Shown here piece by piece: positions 11,600-23,293 of a stretch of DNA of 64,000 nt. A program made the translations under genes and the position numbers. The notes below the pieces were generated by a model. It was not told the origin of the DNA, ran no database searches, and worked only from the letters and a program-made list of their open reading frames with translations. Every line of letters starts with the position of its first letter. The stretch's first letter is position 1. Source of the DNA: Melampsora larici-populina 98AG31 (Eukaryota > Basidiomycota > Pucciniomycetes > Pucciniales > Melampsoraceae); the NCBI RefSeq assembly GCF_000204055.1, contig NW_006768782.1, positions 974,274 through 1,038,273 on the forward strand, written 5' to 3'.

Positions 11600-13169
11600 T
11601 TGAGCAAACTCGCAAGCACTTGCAATCTGGATTTGAACAGTCTTGCGGATTATTGTATGCAAAACAATATTGTTCTTGCAGCCTGACTCCCTTTGCTTCC
11701 GGAATTGGATGAACCCCTTTTTGCTTAAAATCCGGAGTATAGTGAACCCCCAGAGTAAAAGACTTAGCTGAAGGACCTGAAAGAGGAGCACCTTTCCGAC
11801 AGAAAGGAGTCTGGTAAGAAGGCTAACATCCAAACAACATAAGCACCTTTTTAAGAGAAATATATCAATAAAACTACTTACTCGAGAAGCTGAAGAAGAA
11901 ACATTAGGATTAGGATTGCTTTGCATATAAGCACTTCCAAAGAACTGGGTTTTGAGAACATCAAAACTCTTATGAGCCCAGTCACCAAATGAAACATATC
12001 TCCTATCAGCCACCTGACTCCTGAAAGCTGTGTTACAATTGGCGATATTTTCCAGTTCACTCTAATTCCCCCTGACCAGAACTGAGACTTGATGTATTTT
12101 GAATATGCTGAAATATATTGAGAACAATCTGGGAAAGCCATCTTGATGGCTTTCTTGAGGATTTCAAAGTAGTACTGCCATTCTGCCAGGTCGTCAATCT
12201 CTTGAGTATAATATTTCAACACTTCCAGACCTTTTTCCTTTCCCAAAGCCACAGAAGTAGTATCATCTTTCTTCTTGTTAAGCAATTCTCCTTTAATGTG
12301 TCTGAGATCAATAAGATGGCCTTGTAACAACTCTTTAGATAAAACTTCAGGCAAATGTGCTGGTTTTCCATTCCGGTTAAACCACTTGACTGCGGCAGCA
12401 ATTCTAGATTCATAACCTTTAACATCCACAGTGTATAATTTAGCTCCTGGAGTGAATTCATTATTGTCTTCAAAAGTAACTTTCTTTGTAATAAAGGCAA
12501 ACTTTTTGTTATCTTTCTCTGATTTAGTCGTTGAATCTGAAGATTTAGAAGACAATTTTTCATGATCATGCCTATCTCTTTTCTTTCTGGCTGATTTTGC
12601 TTGATTATCAAGGAGCATGTTGATTCGAATCTTTCTTACTCGACACTTCAGCCAAAGAAGATACCACATTGAAAGATGGTGAAGGAAGCGGTAAGGCCAT
12701 CACCAACACCTGTCCACATAAGATTATAGCCAGGAACAACGAAGTCGAGGCTCTCAATAACAACACCACTTGGTTTTCCAAGGCATTGTCACCCGTCTGT
12801 GGCATTTGCAAAGCAACCGATTATTCTTGATTACGGTTTGAAGGACCCGCAACGGGAAAAACTTCTCTAGGCAGATCTGGGGGTACTCTGGATTGAGTGG
12901 AGGAGCAAACCAATCTTGGAGTGGATGTAGGTCTAGCTCCCTGATTCTTCAAAACCGGTCTTTTGGCCGCACCATCCTTTTGAACAAGATTGTATGCAAA
13001 GCAGACCAGTGACTATACCAATTTCTTGTCAAATAGGGTAAGATCCTAGCAAATTGACTCCTAAGCTCCAACATCGGCAACCGTCGGTTGAGAGGTATTT
13101 CTCTCTAAGTTCATCAATTTTAACCATAATGGAAGCTGCTTCTTCATAAAGAGGTTCATTACTTGACAT
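11600..13169 (-). pseudogene. Gag-like ORF1 of the DIRS-like element
   Basis: A plausible start is the ATG at 13169 (MSSNEPLYEEAASIM). The main preserved block is 12600-12020 (KLYTVDVKGYESRIAAAVKW, HLIDLRHIKGELL, EWQYYFEILKKAI), continuing out of frame as RRYVSFGDWAHKSFDV. A likely intron starts with GTAAGT near 11884. The last exon includes a Cys-rich segment YCFAYNNPQDCSNPDCKC near 11660, the zinc-finger-like end typical of ORF1 in these elements. At least three frame changes are needed, so it is a pseudogene. Confidence 0.65.
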
Positions 13170-14591
13170 CACTATCTTTTAGAGAAAGGTTCTAATGTAG
13201 TATGTTCTTTTTAAATAGAATGTTCTAACAGCTTGATGAAGACTTTAGACAATGACAATGATGGATTGGAAGTCTGAGTGGAAAATAGGTAATGAGATAA
13301 AATGGAAAGGTGTCAAAAGGTCAACAGGATTATGTCATATTACTACAAAGGTATATGACAACAATGACCCGGCCCAAAACTGTAGGAACATTTTACTCAT
13401 AGTATCTAGATTCCCAATATTCCAATCAGTAAATAACTTGTTACCTACAACTATTCCTTTAGTATTTTGATACCAAGCTAGTAGTAAGTTTTAAGAATAC
13501 CATTTCATGGTCAAGTAAATAATGAGTTCCCATCAGTTGTGATAAGAGAGGTTCCAAGAATGAACAATAAGTTGATGCTGATTGTAAAGAGATAGATAAT
13601 GGAAGATTTCTATTTATTTAATTCTTTCACTTTTAGTCTAAATTCTTTTGCTGTTTCTGTTCTGTGTTTGAGTTCTTGAAGCTATTGTTCATTGATCTTG
13701 ATTGTAGATTCTATTTTGTTTATTCATATTTTATTTTATTTCATTTTCATTTAATTTTATTTTTAGGTTTTTTGTTTGAAATGTTGCTCAAGGAGACCTT
13801 TTGCTCACTAAAGCCTAAGGGTATACCACAAATGCCATGCTACTTATAATAAAGCTGCTATGCAACTCTCAATTAGTTGTGCTTCCACTTTGTTGGATGT
13901 GGCTTTGGCTCTCTTGCAAAGGGAGTGCCCATTCACTAACAAGGGTGAAAATTCATTGAGTTGCCTCTGTATGTCTTCCATGTTGGCATACATCTTAATG
14001 GTAAGCTGATTCTCAGAATAACAAATGGATGAGTGGTCTTGGTGTCAGAATTGGTGTTGCTAAGTGTGGGGAGGCTGTATGTCAATGATGTTGTGGTGTT
14101 TGTTCAAAAGTAAGGTTTCAGTTCAATTTGGTTCTAGGTTTACCAGTTCAATCTAATCTTGCTAAATTGATTTGGTCCATGTTCTAGCTCAATGATTTTG
14201 ATTGGTTTTCTTTTATTTAGTTTGGTGTTGTTGGATTCAAACTAGTTCTGCTTCCTCAATTCATAAGTACAGAGATCCAACAAGATATAAAGTACCGGCT
14301 CAGTGAATGAGGCTTGTAAACAGGAATCAATGAATAGAAAACCCATTATGTAATACAAGTATATAGCTAACTCTCACTCGTGAAATGCCATGTGTCTTCC
14401 ACAAAGTGTTACCTCTAGATTGGTAACAATCAGACACACCAGAAAGCAGAAAAATGCAAGAAAACAAGCTTGTTGAAACAAAAGAACTTCTGAATAGTCT
14501 TTATAAGACCTTGACCATTTGAAGCAAGCAAAACTGACACGTTTTCGGACGCCATGGCAAGTATGGAATAACGCGAAGGCGGGGACCCACC
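13170..14591. other. Intergenic stretch, no gene seen
   Basis: Only short open frames without recognisable domains. T-rich from 13600 to 13780. It ends with the upstream flank of the tRNA gene, where GCGAAGGCGG just before the tRNA can pair with its acceptor region. Confidence 0.4.
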
Positions 14592-14700
14592 GCCTTCGTG
14601 GCTCAGTTGGTTAGAGCGCCGGTCTCATACCTCGCGAGGTGAACAAATGATCCTTCACGGAACCATCCGGAGATCGCCAGTTCGATCCTGGCCGAGGGCA
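14592..14700 (+). tRNA. tRNA-Met(CAT), elongator type, with a 35-nt intron
   Basis: The acceptor stem GCCTTCG (14592-14598) pairs with CGAGGGC (14693-14699), followed by discriminator A. The D arm is GCTC...GAGC, with the box A core TGGCTCAGTTGG. The anticodon loop CTCATA starts at 14624 with anticodon CAT at 14626-14628. An intron of 35 nt (14630-14664) begins after position 37, the canonical place, and the 3' anticodon stem is TCCGG. The T arm is GCCAG-TTCGATC-CTGGC (box B). The T-T mismatch at the base of the anticodon loop is also found in yeast elongator tRNA-Met. Confidence 0.93.
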
Positions 14701-14702
14701 AC

Positions 14703-14707
14703 TTTTT
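14703..14707 (+). terminator. RNA polymerase III T-run terminator
   Basis: Five T residues start two bases after the mature tRNA 3' end, as expected for Pol III termination. Confidence 0.8.
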
Positions 14708-15146
14708 ATGCCAGGATGATTGATGAGAGCAACAGCTGTTCTCCGTTTGAGGTGTCGGGTGGCCGCAGATGTGTTGTAGGATGGAGACTGTTCGGTAGTT
14801 CTTTGATCTGTAAATCAGGTTATCTTTTGATGATCGTATCGCTGATATAAACTCAAAATTCTCCCGAGGCAACTTCTCGAGTTGCTGGTAAGGTTACAGC
14901 TTTGCGCTTCCACATTGACTCGGGTGGGCTAGGTCAACCTCCGATGATCCCGGTGTGGGGAGCCTCCGGGGGCGGAAGGAATATCTGATGTGTTGCGTCA
15001 TCTTCGACTCGATGTCCAATTTACGTAGACGTCAGTCGAGCGGGTGCATTCGGGGGTTTCGAATCAACCTGATGCTGACCTCACCGTAAATTTTGTTGTG
15101 ATCGAGGCAGCCTTTAACGTAACACGTTTGGTAAGTATCCGAATGA
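14708..15146. other. Stretch between the tRNA and an inverted-repeat element
   Basis: No gene recognised. Moderately GC-rich around 14930-14990. Confidence 0.4.
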
Positions 15147-15148
15147 TA

Positions 15149-16137
15149 TGGAGGACGAGAGTTGCGAGCGAGGACCACCTCGAATTATGCACTATGCATT
15201 GTGTGCTATGCACTGTGCACCTTGCTCGTGATGCTGGGGGGCAGACAAACTGTACAGATCTGCTCTGTACAGGTCTATCCACCCATACCTTTCCTTTTTG
15301 AACTCCCTCTTTGACTCTCCTTAACTTCATGATATGTAGCTCAATTGTTCCACTTAACTTGTTCTTTGGCCACCATGGGTTGTACTCTCTCTTCGCTTAA
15401 ATTGGGATGGCTACTTTCAAGTTTTGTCTTATCGGTCATTGCGAACAAATAAAAGACAGGCAGACCAGATCGCCATAGAACGACCATGTGTAACTTGAAG
15501 TCTTGATATGTATGGTATGACACAAAATATGTTTGATGATCGGGAAAATTGACAAAAGACCACTTCACCTTTACTGCGATATATCACAAGATATATAATG
15601 ATCGATCAGCTGACCCATTGATGATGACTTCATAGACATTCAAAGACGGTGGTTTGGTGGCCCTTGAGTGATAAGCCAGCTTGGCTACAGACGCTGTAAG
15701 TGAGCGGTTGAATGACCAGAAAGGTTAACTTAACAAAGTCCCTCTCGCGGCGTCCCCTTTGTTAAGTTAACCGGAAAGGTGTGACTGGTTACTGGAGGCG
15801 TACGATCAATCCTTCATCTAAAAACCAAGTTCGTGATCCTGGTTGTTAAGCAGTCGACCGACCTTATATTAATGTGACTTTGGATGGTGGCCCAACCCTG
15901 AAGGCTTGGCTTTCAAGTGATGACTTCAAAGAGAAAGGCATGACTAAAGAAATTATTCAGAGAAATTTCTAGGAGGTTTGTCGGTTGATGCTTCATCAAA
16001 GATCCGTAGTTGCTGGTTCCAGATGCGTCTGGACTCTGGGAGCACAGTGCATATGTAGTCATCTGTTACACAGTGCATAGCACACAATGCATAGTGCATA
16101 ATTTGAGGTGGTCCTCGCTCGCGACTCTCGTCCTCCA
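15149..16137. mobile_element. 989-bp inverted-repeat element with TA flanks
   Basis: Terminal inverted repeats of about 70 bp begin TGGAGGACGAGAG and end CTCTCGTCCTCCA, flanked by TA at 15147-15148 and 16138-16139. Up to the AATTATGC block, the only differences I see between the two repeats are TTG versus TCG and TCG versus TCA, that is, transitions at CpG. The interior has no transposase. It contains a 16-bp perfect hairpin at 15723-15772. This fits a non-autonomous TA-targeting DNA transposon. Confidence 0.7.
15723..15772. repeat. Perfect 16-bp hairpin inside the 989-bp element
   Basis: GGTTAACTTAACAAAG (15723-15738) and its exact inverse CTTTGTTAAGTTAACC (15757-15772) are separated by 18 GC-rich bases. 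It could be a tiny nested foldback insertion or a structural core of the host element. Confidence 0.7.
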
Positions 16138-16139
16138 TA

Positions 16140-16785
16140 GAATGAGCTCTGCGGGTGGTGAGTGGGCCGCAGATCAATGTTTGTGCCAACTGACGAAACG
16201 GGGGGCCAAGTTTGATAAAAAAGGTCATCGCGCTTTGTATCTTGTGTTGTAAAAGAATGCTCTTTACACCCCTTCACCTAAAACGTAACGCGTTTTAAGC
16301 CTTACATCGGAGACGTGTCGCGATATATAGAGTCGCGAATGAATGTCATATCAGCTTCACCGTAAATGTCTTCATGAATCTCTGAAGGTTGGTGGGGATA
16401 TCGTTGTGATAAATTGATCGAATTATTATCCCGGTCGGCCTATCACTTGAAAACCAAGATTGAATTGTGGGTCAAGCGATTGATCAAGATTCAAGAACGA
16501 GCCAGAACGAGATTCTTGGAATTCTTTGAGTTTGAGCCCGCATCTGAACTTTGGACGTGACCGTGGGCAGGGTTGTGAAGATATCTGTATCGAAATTCAG
16601 CTCGTTCCGGGTATGACCAAAATTATTTTGAGCACTTTTCTTCTCGTCCTAGACAAGAATGCTGAACTTGATGACCTGGTTTATCAAGTTTGAGGAAGCC
16701 CTCGGACAGTTCGCTGCAACACAAACTTTTTTTGTCATTTTTGTCTCTTTCGTCTTCGTCACACTGGTCAGCCAAGTCAAGAGAC
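16140..16785. other. Upstream flank of the transporter gene
   Basis: No coding region recognised. The last few hundred bases are presumed to hold the promoter of the gene starting at 16786. Confidence 0.4.
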
Positions 16786-18944
16786 ATGTCTGGTAACACG
16801 GATGTCAGGACCATCATCAAGTAGGACGCTTCTCACCAGTAGCCTGTAAGACTATATCGAATTGACATTATTTGTCCTTTCCATTACAGATCGATAGCCG
16901 GAAGTATCGCTCAGGTTAGTGATCAGATCATGATGGAAAGACCCTACAATCACTCCGCTAGTCTTTTACATAGCCTGATGATTAGGCCTTCTTGAATCAT
17001 CATAGGTGGCCATCTTGTCTGTAGGTACTATTCCTTTGTGCTCCAATATCACCAACCTCCTCATCAAATCTTTACATGCATTGACAGATCGCAGGTTACA
17101 TCCTTTCTCGCAAGAGAATTATAAGCTCTCAGACCAGAGTCAGCTTCAATGAAGTCAACAAGTAAGTGATATAATTGTTTACACCAAATAACCCGTCAAT
17201 CTGATCATTTCTGATTAACATCTTTACCCAGCGCGTTCTTTACTCCCGCATTCATATTCAGCAAATTGGCGTTTAATCTAAAAGCGTCTCAAATCGTGAA
17301 ACTTTATATTGTCATCATTGGTGTGGCCATTGTCATGCTATTGTCAGGCATCTTGGCAAATTTACTCGCTCGAGTTCTCCGGCTTACGACTCCCGATCGC
17401 AAGTTCAGTATGGCTATATCCATGTTCATGAATTCAAGTGCATTGCCAGTAGCTCTGTCAATGAGTCTGATACAAAATTCGGGATCAAAGAATGTATTCC
17501 AGTGGGGTGCAGAGGACACAAGAGATGAGGTACATCTGTTTTCGCGTACATACATATACTCCTTCAGCATCACAGTTAAATTGATACAATTCTGATTCTT
17601 CAAAACTCAAAGCAAATTGGCAGAACTCTGGCTTACATCATACTTTTCAGTACACTGGGATTTCTTGTACAATGGAGCTACGGGCTGCGTCTCCTGTCCG
17701 TACCCCAAGCAGAAAGCAAGGGTACAAAGACTCGAAAATGGAAGTCGTGTTGGTCTTGTTTCAATTTTGCCTCGTCGATTCGCAATTCAAATAAACCACA
17801 AGGTACAGAGATGGAAAGCAAGAACAACGAGTTACAGGGGGGCACTGAGCGTAGCAGTCTGTCAGCCGTGCGGTCTGATGTGGATAATCAGGTGCACGTA
17901 CTGCCAAGCTCTTCACCCTTGAAGAGTGGTCACCTACCCAGCTCAAAGGCAAAGGCGATCATAAAACGCGTACTTGGTCCATGTGCCACTTTCTTCAAAG
18001 CCTTGCATAGTTTCATGAACCCAACCCTGTAAGTTGCAGTACAAAGCTTAGAATCGCGAACGGGGTGAGCTGACTGATCGGTTGCGAATTATATCTTACA
18101 GTTATTCGGCCATTGTGGCTTTCCTTGTGATTGGAATTCCGAAATGTCAGGATTTTGTTAGTAGCCTCCAACCATTACGCGGGTATGCTGGTTCTATCTT
18201 TCTGCAGCTTCAATTTCCTTCTCAGTAGTGTTTATTAGTGTTCTGGTTCTCCAAATGCACTGCTGGAACAAAAATGAAGTGCGTTGCAGTTTGCAGGTGA
18301 CGTCGCGGTCCCTTTAACATTGGTCATCTTGGGTGAGTCGGACTGTGCATCCCTTGCCTTGCACTATGTTGTGGGACTGATTTGGCCACTGAGCTCGGCC
18401 CCATCTTTCAGGTGCATATTTTCACAGCGAGGAGAAACCTCTTGAATCTCCGCGAATAGAAAACGAATCACACTCCACGAGAGAGCCCAATATGCAAGAA
18501 AGACGATCATGTTGGAATAAAATCGTGCAATCAGCCGGCCAGCCGTCTGAGCGATGCCCGATTCTCGTCGGAATTGCGGTCCGGCAGTTCTTGACGCCTC
18601 TTGTTATGATCCCTATCCTTTTTGCACTCAATCATACTGCCGCTTCGGTATCCTCAACTGGAGAAATTTCAGCAAGTCATCAACACGTAACTAATGATCC
18701 GTGCTTTATACTAGCCATGTCTCTGCTAGTCAGCGCACCGCCAGCAATTACACTGTGCCAAATGACCACCGCAAACCGCTTTCCAGTCGGATCACCAGCT
18801 TATGCACGCCACGAGTCTCACAGCCTTCGTTTCCAACGCTTGATCTCAAAAACTCTATTTGTTTCACATGTATTTCTCGCCCCGTTCACTGTTATCATTT
18901 CTGTGTTCGCCGCTGTACTGATTATACAGGCGCATCGTCAATAG
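16786..18944 (+). CDS. Auxin-efflux-carrier (AEC) family membrane transporter
   Basis: The model has ten exons: 16786-16820, 16890-16914, 17006-17020, 17088-17161, 17232-17529, 17613-18028, 18102-18182, 18208-18229, 18290-18332 and 18412-18944. All introns are GT-AG in phase, giving 513 residues. The N-terminal half has the family pattern NAFFTPAFIFSKLAF, MFMNSSALPVALSMSLI and RTLAYIILFSTLGF with several membrane spans. A hydrophilic loop of about 90 residues follows. The C-terminal half has FAGDVAVPLTLVILG, ILVGIAVRQFLTPLV, LLVSAPPAITLCQM and a final hydrophobic segment. Fungal members sit in endomembranes or the plasma membrane, and their substrate is unsettled; auxin export is not implied. 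Exons 2, 3, 8 and 9 are very small (15-43 nt) and are the least certain. The start codon follows from exon 1 splicing in frame. Confidence 0.82.
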
Positions 18945-19901
18945 AAAGAATCGCAATAAATCGATGGAGAATGTTCCAGCAGATAATGTAAGATTTTATG
19001 TACACGGATTTATGAGGTCTTGACCTCAGAAAAGATTGCATCATGGTGTTTCTACTTGTTTTGTTCACTTCTTATTCTTATGTACTTCTCTGGTTTTGTT
19101 TTCATACATCTCTTCCTCTCGCATAGCTACATATCACTATATATATTGGTCCTTTGCGGAAGTGAACCTTTCGTTTTTTTCTATTTTCTGACGAAGTGTT
19201 TGGGATATCAAGTTCCTCTGGGCCTGAAGCTTGAAGAATATATATGGCCATGAAGCTCGTCAGGATTTCAATGATTAACACTGATATCCGAATTAACTTC
19301 GTTGTAGCCAACGATGTCCGACATGATATCTCCGCTGCTTGTGACACCCCCTTCATCAATTTCAAGGTATTTACAAAAGATGAAGAGGGTTTCAAGAAAG
19401 CTCTTCTGTTTCTGCATCATACCAATTAGGTACCCCAGTTCCAAGTTGGTTCCTCTATAGACAAGCCTGAAAAAAGGATTCAAGGTCATTGAGAAATCAG
19501 TGTATTCCCATTTGCATACCTGGCAAGTGAGATTGAGCTCAGCAATGGTGGAATCCGTTGTATGTACATACGTAGCATGGACTTCCCTGCTCATTTTTGC
19601 TAGAATTCCACCAATCTAATCGGAATCCACCACCAAAACATCTTGAATGAGCTTGCAACTATCATGGTGTTCGCAAGTCCTTATCAGAAGTTGTCGTTGA
19701 TCGGCGATTCCGTTTTCCTTGACGTCATACACACAAACCTAGATTTAAGTGTTTTCTCTTTCGAAAACCTCCAAAAACCTCTACCCTAATGCCTTTTACC
19801 TATTGACGCATACATTCTTCCATCATCCCCATTGACGTTTCATTTCGTGACTCTATTCTCATTTCCTTCATTACCACTCGATACTTGGTCTTGTTACCAT
19901 C
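18945..19901. other. Intergenic stretch between transporter and MEMO1-like gene
   Basis: No recognised gene. A minus-strand frame at 19268-19594 (108 codons) has no known domain and no splice support. The last ~100 bases are pyrimidine-rich, as expected just upstream of a start codon in this genome. Confidence 0.4.
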
Positions 19902-21422
19902 ATGGTCCATCGATCTGCTACTCACGCTGGGTCTTGGTACACCTCTTCCCGTCAGTTCATTTCCCTTCATGCCAATTGATAGGTGGTATAACCTTACAGC
20001 CCAGCGATCAAATCTTCACTTGATGTTCATTGGAACCTGTCTGGGAAACATCAGCCAACAAGCTCAGGAATGAGATCGACACATGGCTCGAAGCTGCCCA
20101 TCCTAAGGCTGAGACGACAGAGGAGACGCAAGACTGGCGAAAGGTCGCGATGCCAGTGCCGATCAGTAACTGTAAGGCGGTCATCGCGCCGTGGGTTCAC
20201 CTACTCGCTATCTCTGAGGTGAACCTGCTCACTGCCCAATCTCACGTCCGACACTAGGCATGCAGGATACTCGTATTCTGGTTCGACTGCCGCTTGGGCT
20301 TATAAGACCATCGATCCTTCTGTGATGTGAATAGTTGAGTATCGAAGCCAGGAAACGTATAGTGCACTGAAGTCATCCTTTGTCCTCTCAGTAAACGTGT
20401 CTTCATCCTTGGTCCATCTCATCATGTTTACCTTGATGGATGCGCACTGTCTGGATGCGAGGCATACGAGACTCCTCTAGGTGATCTTGAGATTGACGTA
20501 CAAGGTTGCTTCTCTTTGGCTTCTGAATCTCCCTGTTTCTCTTTTGACGCATCTTGGCAAACTGAGTTTCATCTCAATGTCTTTCAATCTTCTCATTTCT
20601 GCTCGGTCATCTCAGTTACCTCTGAATTGGTGCAATCCGGCCTTTTCGAAGAGATGGACATCGAAACTGACGAGGCCGAACATAGTATCGAACTTCACCT
20701 TCCTTACGTGCGACACATTTTCAAGGAGTTCGTAATACTAAGTTTTCAAATAAACAGTCCGGTCTTGTGTTTGAACAAATAGCTAATCAATCTTTTGTCT
20801 TCCAATCTGGCTGTATTATAGTCAGACCATCACCATTGTCCCTATACTTATAGGATCGATATCTTCTGAGAAAGAACTTATTTATGGCGAAGTATTGCGA
20901 CCCTATCTCCTTTCACCGGAAAACCTTTTTGTCATCTCATCTGACTTTTGTCACTGGTGAGTCGCCACAAGACATTTTATATTTCGACACAGATACCACG
21001 TTCTATATGGTTCGCTGACCCACTGTTTTCATTGTCACATCAATTGGACGCACAACAGGGGCTCGCGTTTTTCGTACACTTATTATAAAGACCCGACTCA
21101 AGAAAATGAACCGGCTCGCAAATTGAGTTCGAGTGCATCTCCTCCAGCAACGCCAATTTACCAATCAATCGAGGCATTAGACCGGGAAGCGCTTAACATA
21201 CTTGAAAGTCTGTCTCATTCGGAATTCAGCCGTTACCTTTCTCAAACTAAGAACACTATATGTGGTCGACACCCAATTGGTGTTCTCTTGGGAGCACTTC
21301 AAACCATCACTGAGCCAGCTAAGTTGAAATTCACTTGTTATGCTCAATCCAGTCAATGCGTCTCAGCTCGTGATAGTAGTGTGAGTTATGCTTCTGCATT
21401 TGTAAGTCTTGGATCATCTTAG
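19902..21422 (+). CDS. MEMO1-family protein
   Basis: There are seven exons: 19902-19950, 20055-20190, 20258-20326, 20392-20504, 20616-20727, 20822-20956 and 21059-21422. All join in phase for 325 residues. The order matches human MEMO1 along its whole length: THAGSWYTS at the N-terminus, [82 protein letters not shown] and YAQSSQC...DSSVSYAS. The His and Cys positions reported to bind metal in the human protein (in APHAG, PSHH and CGRHP) are present. MEMO1 is related to the extradiol dioxygenase fold and is linked to redox/copper handling and cell motility in animals; the fungal role is not settled. The donor of intron 5 (GTTCGT) is the weakest splice site. Confidence 0.92.
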
Positions 21423-22226
21423 ACTGGTGTAGCTTGTGATATATCCTTTTGATACATATTGTAAGATGTAATTGTAAGCTTGGTTCCGTTTGAAAGAAAT
21501 ATTGAACCTTTTACAGTCTAACAGTGGCCTTTGATTCAAGCTGAAAAGGACAATGCCGCAAAGGCCTTTCAGCTGCAAGGTCTTCTAAATATCTGCACCG
21601 ACAACTTGTTCACCATTTACTCAATATTTTGATTTATCAGATCCTGCCAAAACAATCACAACATATCACCTTGCAAGCATTTCTAGAGTCCCGGTAAAGA
21701 GAACAGGCTGTACACATTCAGTTGAGGCATTTTGATCGCCCTCTTTTGACCTCGAAATTATACTCAATAGCCCTTAGCCCATGATATCTCTCGAAAGGTG
21801 TTAGAGATCAGTGCATTGATCTTGTGCTCCTCACTTTAGATTCAAATCAGTCAATTAATGTGAACTTGCATTTACTGGTATTTTAATTACAATATTTATT
21901 GCGTGTACAGATATCAGTTATTGAGCGAACAAATGCAGTGATCAAAACACTCATTTCAAGTGTTTGAGGTGATAGGCCTGGGAGGAACGAGATTTTGTTG
22001 TAGGCGAGGGAACGTGTTTTCAGGTGTAATTGCGTCAATTTCCTTCGACCTACACTTTTAGGAGCTCGTGCCACGAGGAAATGGAAGTCAACCTGTCGCG
22101 TGAAGTTGAGAACATCTTTTGGGCAATAGCTTCTGATTCCTTGGTCTAAAGTGAACAGCACATAAAATGACGAATTTGTCAGCTGTAAGTTCACATCACT
22201 AAATCTGAACACTCAGAGAGCCTGAT
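21423..22226. other. Region between convergent MEMO1-like and RPC5-like genes
   Basis: Presumed 3' untranslated regions of both genes. A minus-strand frame at 21883-22212 could be an extra 3' exon of the RPC5-like gene if an intron follows HYHCH, but I see no homology there. Confidence 0.35.
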
Positions 22227-23293
22227 TCAAAGAATACTAACGTGACAATGATAGTGTGTGAGGGGAATCGGCGTCTCCGCTTCCGCAGCTCTGATAGGTG
22301 CAAACAAACCTCCACCAGGTCTTCCTCCACCAAGCTTATCTGAATCTCCTGGTCCAGCAACAGATACTTGGATCGCCTTGGCTTCATTTGCTTCTGTTTT
22401 TTTCTTTGCAAGAGCTTTTTTCTTTATCATTTCTTCAGTTTCTTCATCCCCAGAATCGTCCTCTGATTCACTACCGATACCTTCCTCTCGTTTGGCAGCC
22501 TTATCAGCTTGAGCATTAATGGCAGCTAATCGGTCTAAATAGTCCAAGGACGGCCGAAGTTGTAAAGTTTGACCTAAAGGAACAAGATGTAATTGATCTT
22601 GATCTTCACTTGAACCGGGCTTAAGGATTCCAACAAAATAATTCGTTTGTTCTGGTATGAAAGTAGATCCAAGTGTGATTTTTTCTAATGGATCAAGCTC
22701 ATCGTCTCTACCAAAAGCGTTACTCCGAACTCCCGGAACCGCGGCTTTTTTATCTGGAAGACCTTTTGCATATTCTCGAGCTCTTTCATCTGAAAATCGA
22801 CCTTCAGCTGTACCAAGTTTTGTTTCCAAAGGAACTTCAAGATTCAAATGTCTAACACCAGGTTTGAATTTAGCATAAATTTGACCACTAGTTGAATTTG
22901 AATTTGATTCAGGTCTTAAGGAAGGTGGAAGTAAAACATGAGGTGTTGTTGGATTATGTGGTTTAAAAGGATATTGTAAGAGAGTTAATGGGTTGATAAT
23001 TTTCTTTGGTCCTGCTTTAGTTTGATTTGAATTTGCATCTTTTGTTTCTTCTTCTAAGATGGGTTGAAAATGTGCTAATGATGGTAATGAGAAATCGGGA
23101 CCCGAACTCAAGAAAAGTGGCATTCGCTGAGCGAAATAAATTGATTAAGACCGGAAGTTCAGTTCGTGAAGAGATTGATCAAGAAGAGGGAGAAAGACAT
23201 CAGAATGCTTACCTTCACTATTGGGTCTTCATCATCGCCTTCCCATTCATCAGCGCTCCATCCTTCGGCATCGTGCTCGCTATTGGTGTCCAT
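22227..23293 (-). CDS. RPC37: RNA polymerase III subunit RPC5 / Rpc37 homologue
   Basis: Exon 1 is 23293-23213 (27 codons, starting MDTNSEHDAEGW) and exon 2 is 23126-22227. They join with a GTAAGC donor and CAG acceptor to give 326 residues. The acidic N-terminus DDEDPIVKRMPLFLSSG and LLQYPFKP match the start of RPC5-family proteins. The centre has GRFSDERAREYAKGL, and then NYFVGILKPG...LHLVPLGQTLQLRPSLDYLD, the best conserved family block. A charged, Lys-rich coiled region (about residues 230-270) follows. The product pairs with Rpc53-type subunits in the Pol III initiation/termination heterodimer and acts in the nucleus. The C-terminus is uncertain because the last residues could be replaced by a further exon. 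Confidence 0.85.

Larger units (their letters stand above)
7800..13169 (-). mobile_element. Decayed tyrosine-recombinase (DIRS-superfamily) retrotransposon with two nested insertions
   Basis: On the minus strand the order is Gag-like ORF1, reverse transcriptase, RNase H, tyrosine recombinase. This is the layout of DIRS-superfamily elements, which integrate with a recombinase instead of a DDE integrase. The frame is broken many times. Two inverted-repeat elements are inserted (9155-9816 in RNase H, 10437-11213 in RT). The terminal repeats of the element were not located, so the outer limits are approximate. It belongs to a different lineage from the Ngaro-type element at 31845-44724, judged by protein sequence. 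Confidence 0.8.

Noticed and set aside
22258..22878. Plus-strand open frames over the RPC5-like gene
   Set aside because: They lie opposite a well-supported minus-strand exon and show no domain of their own.
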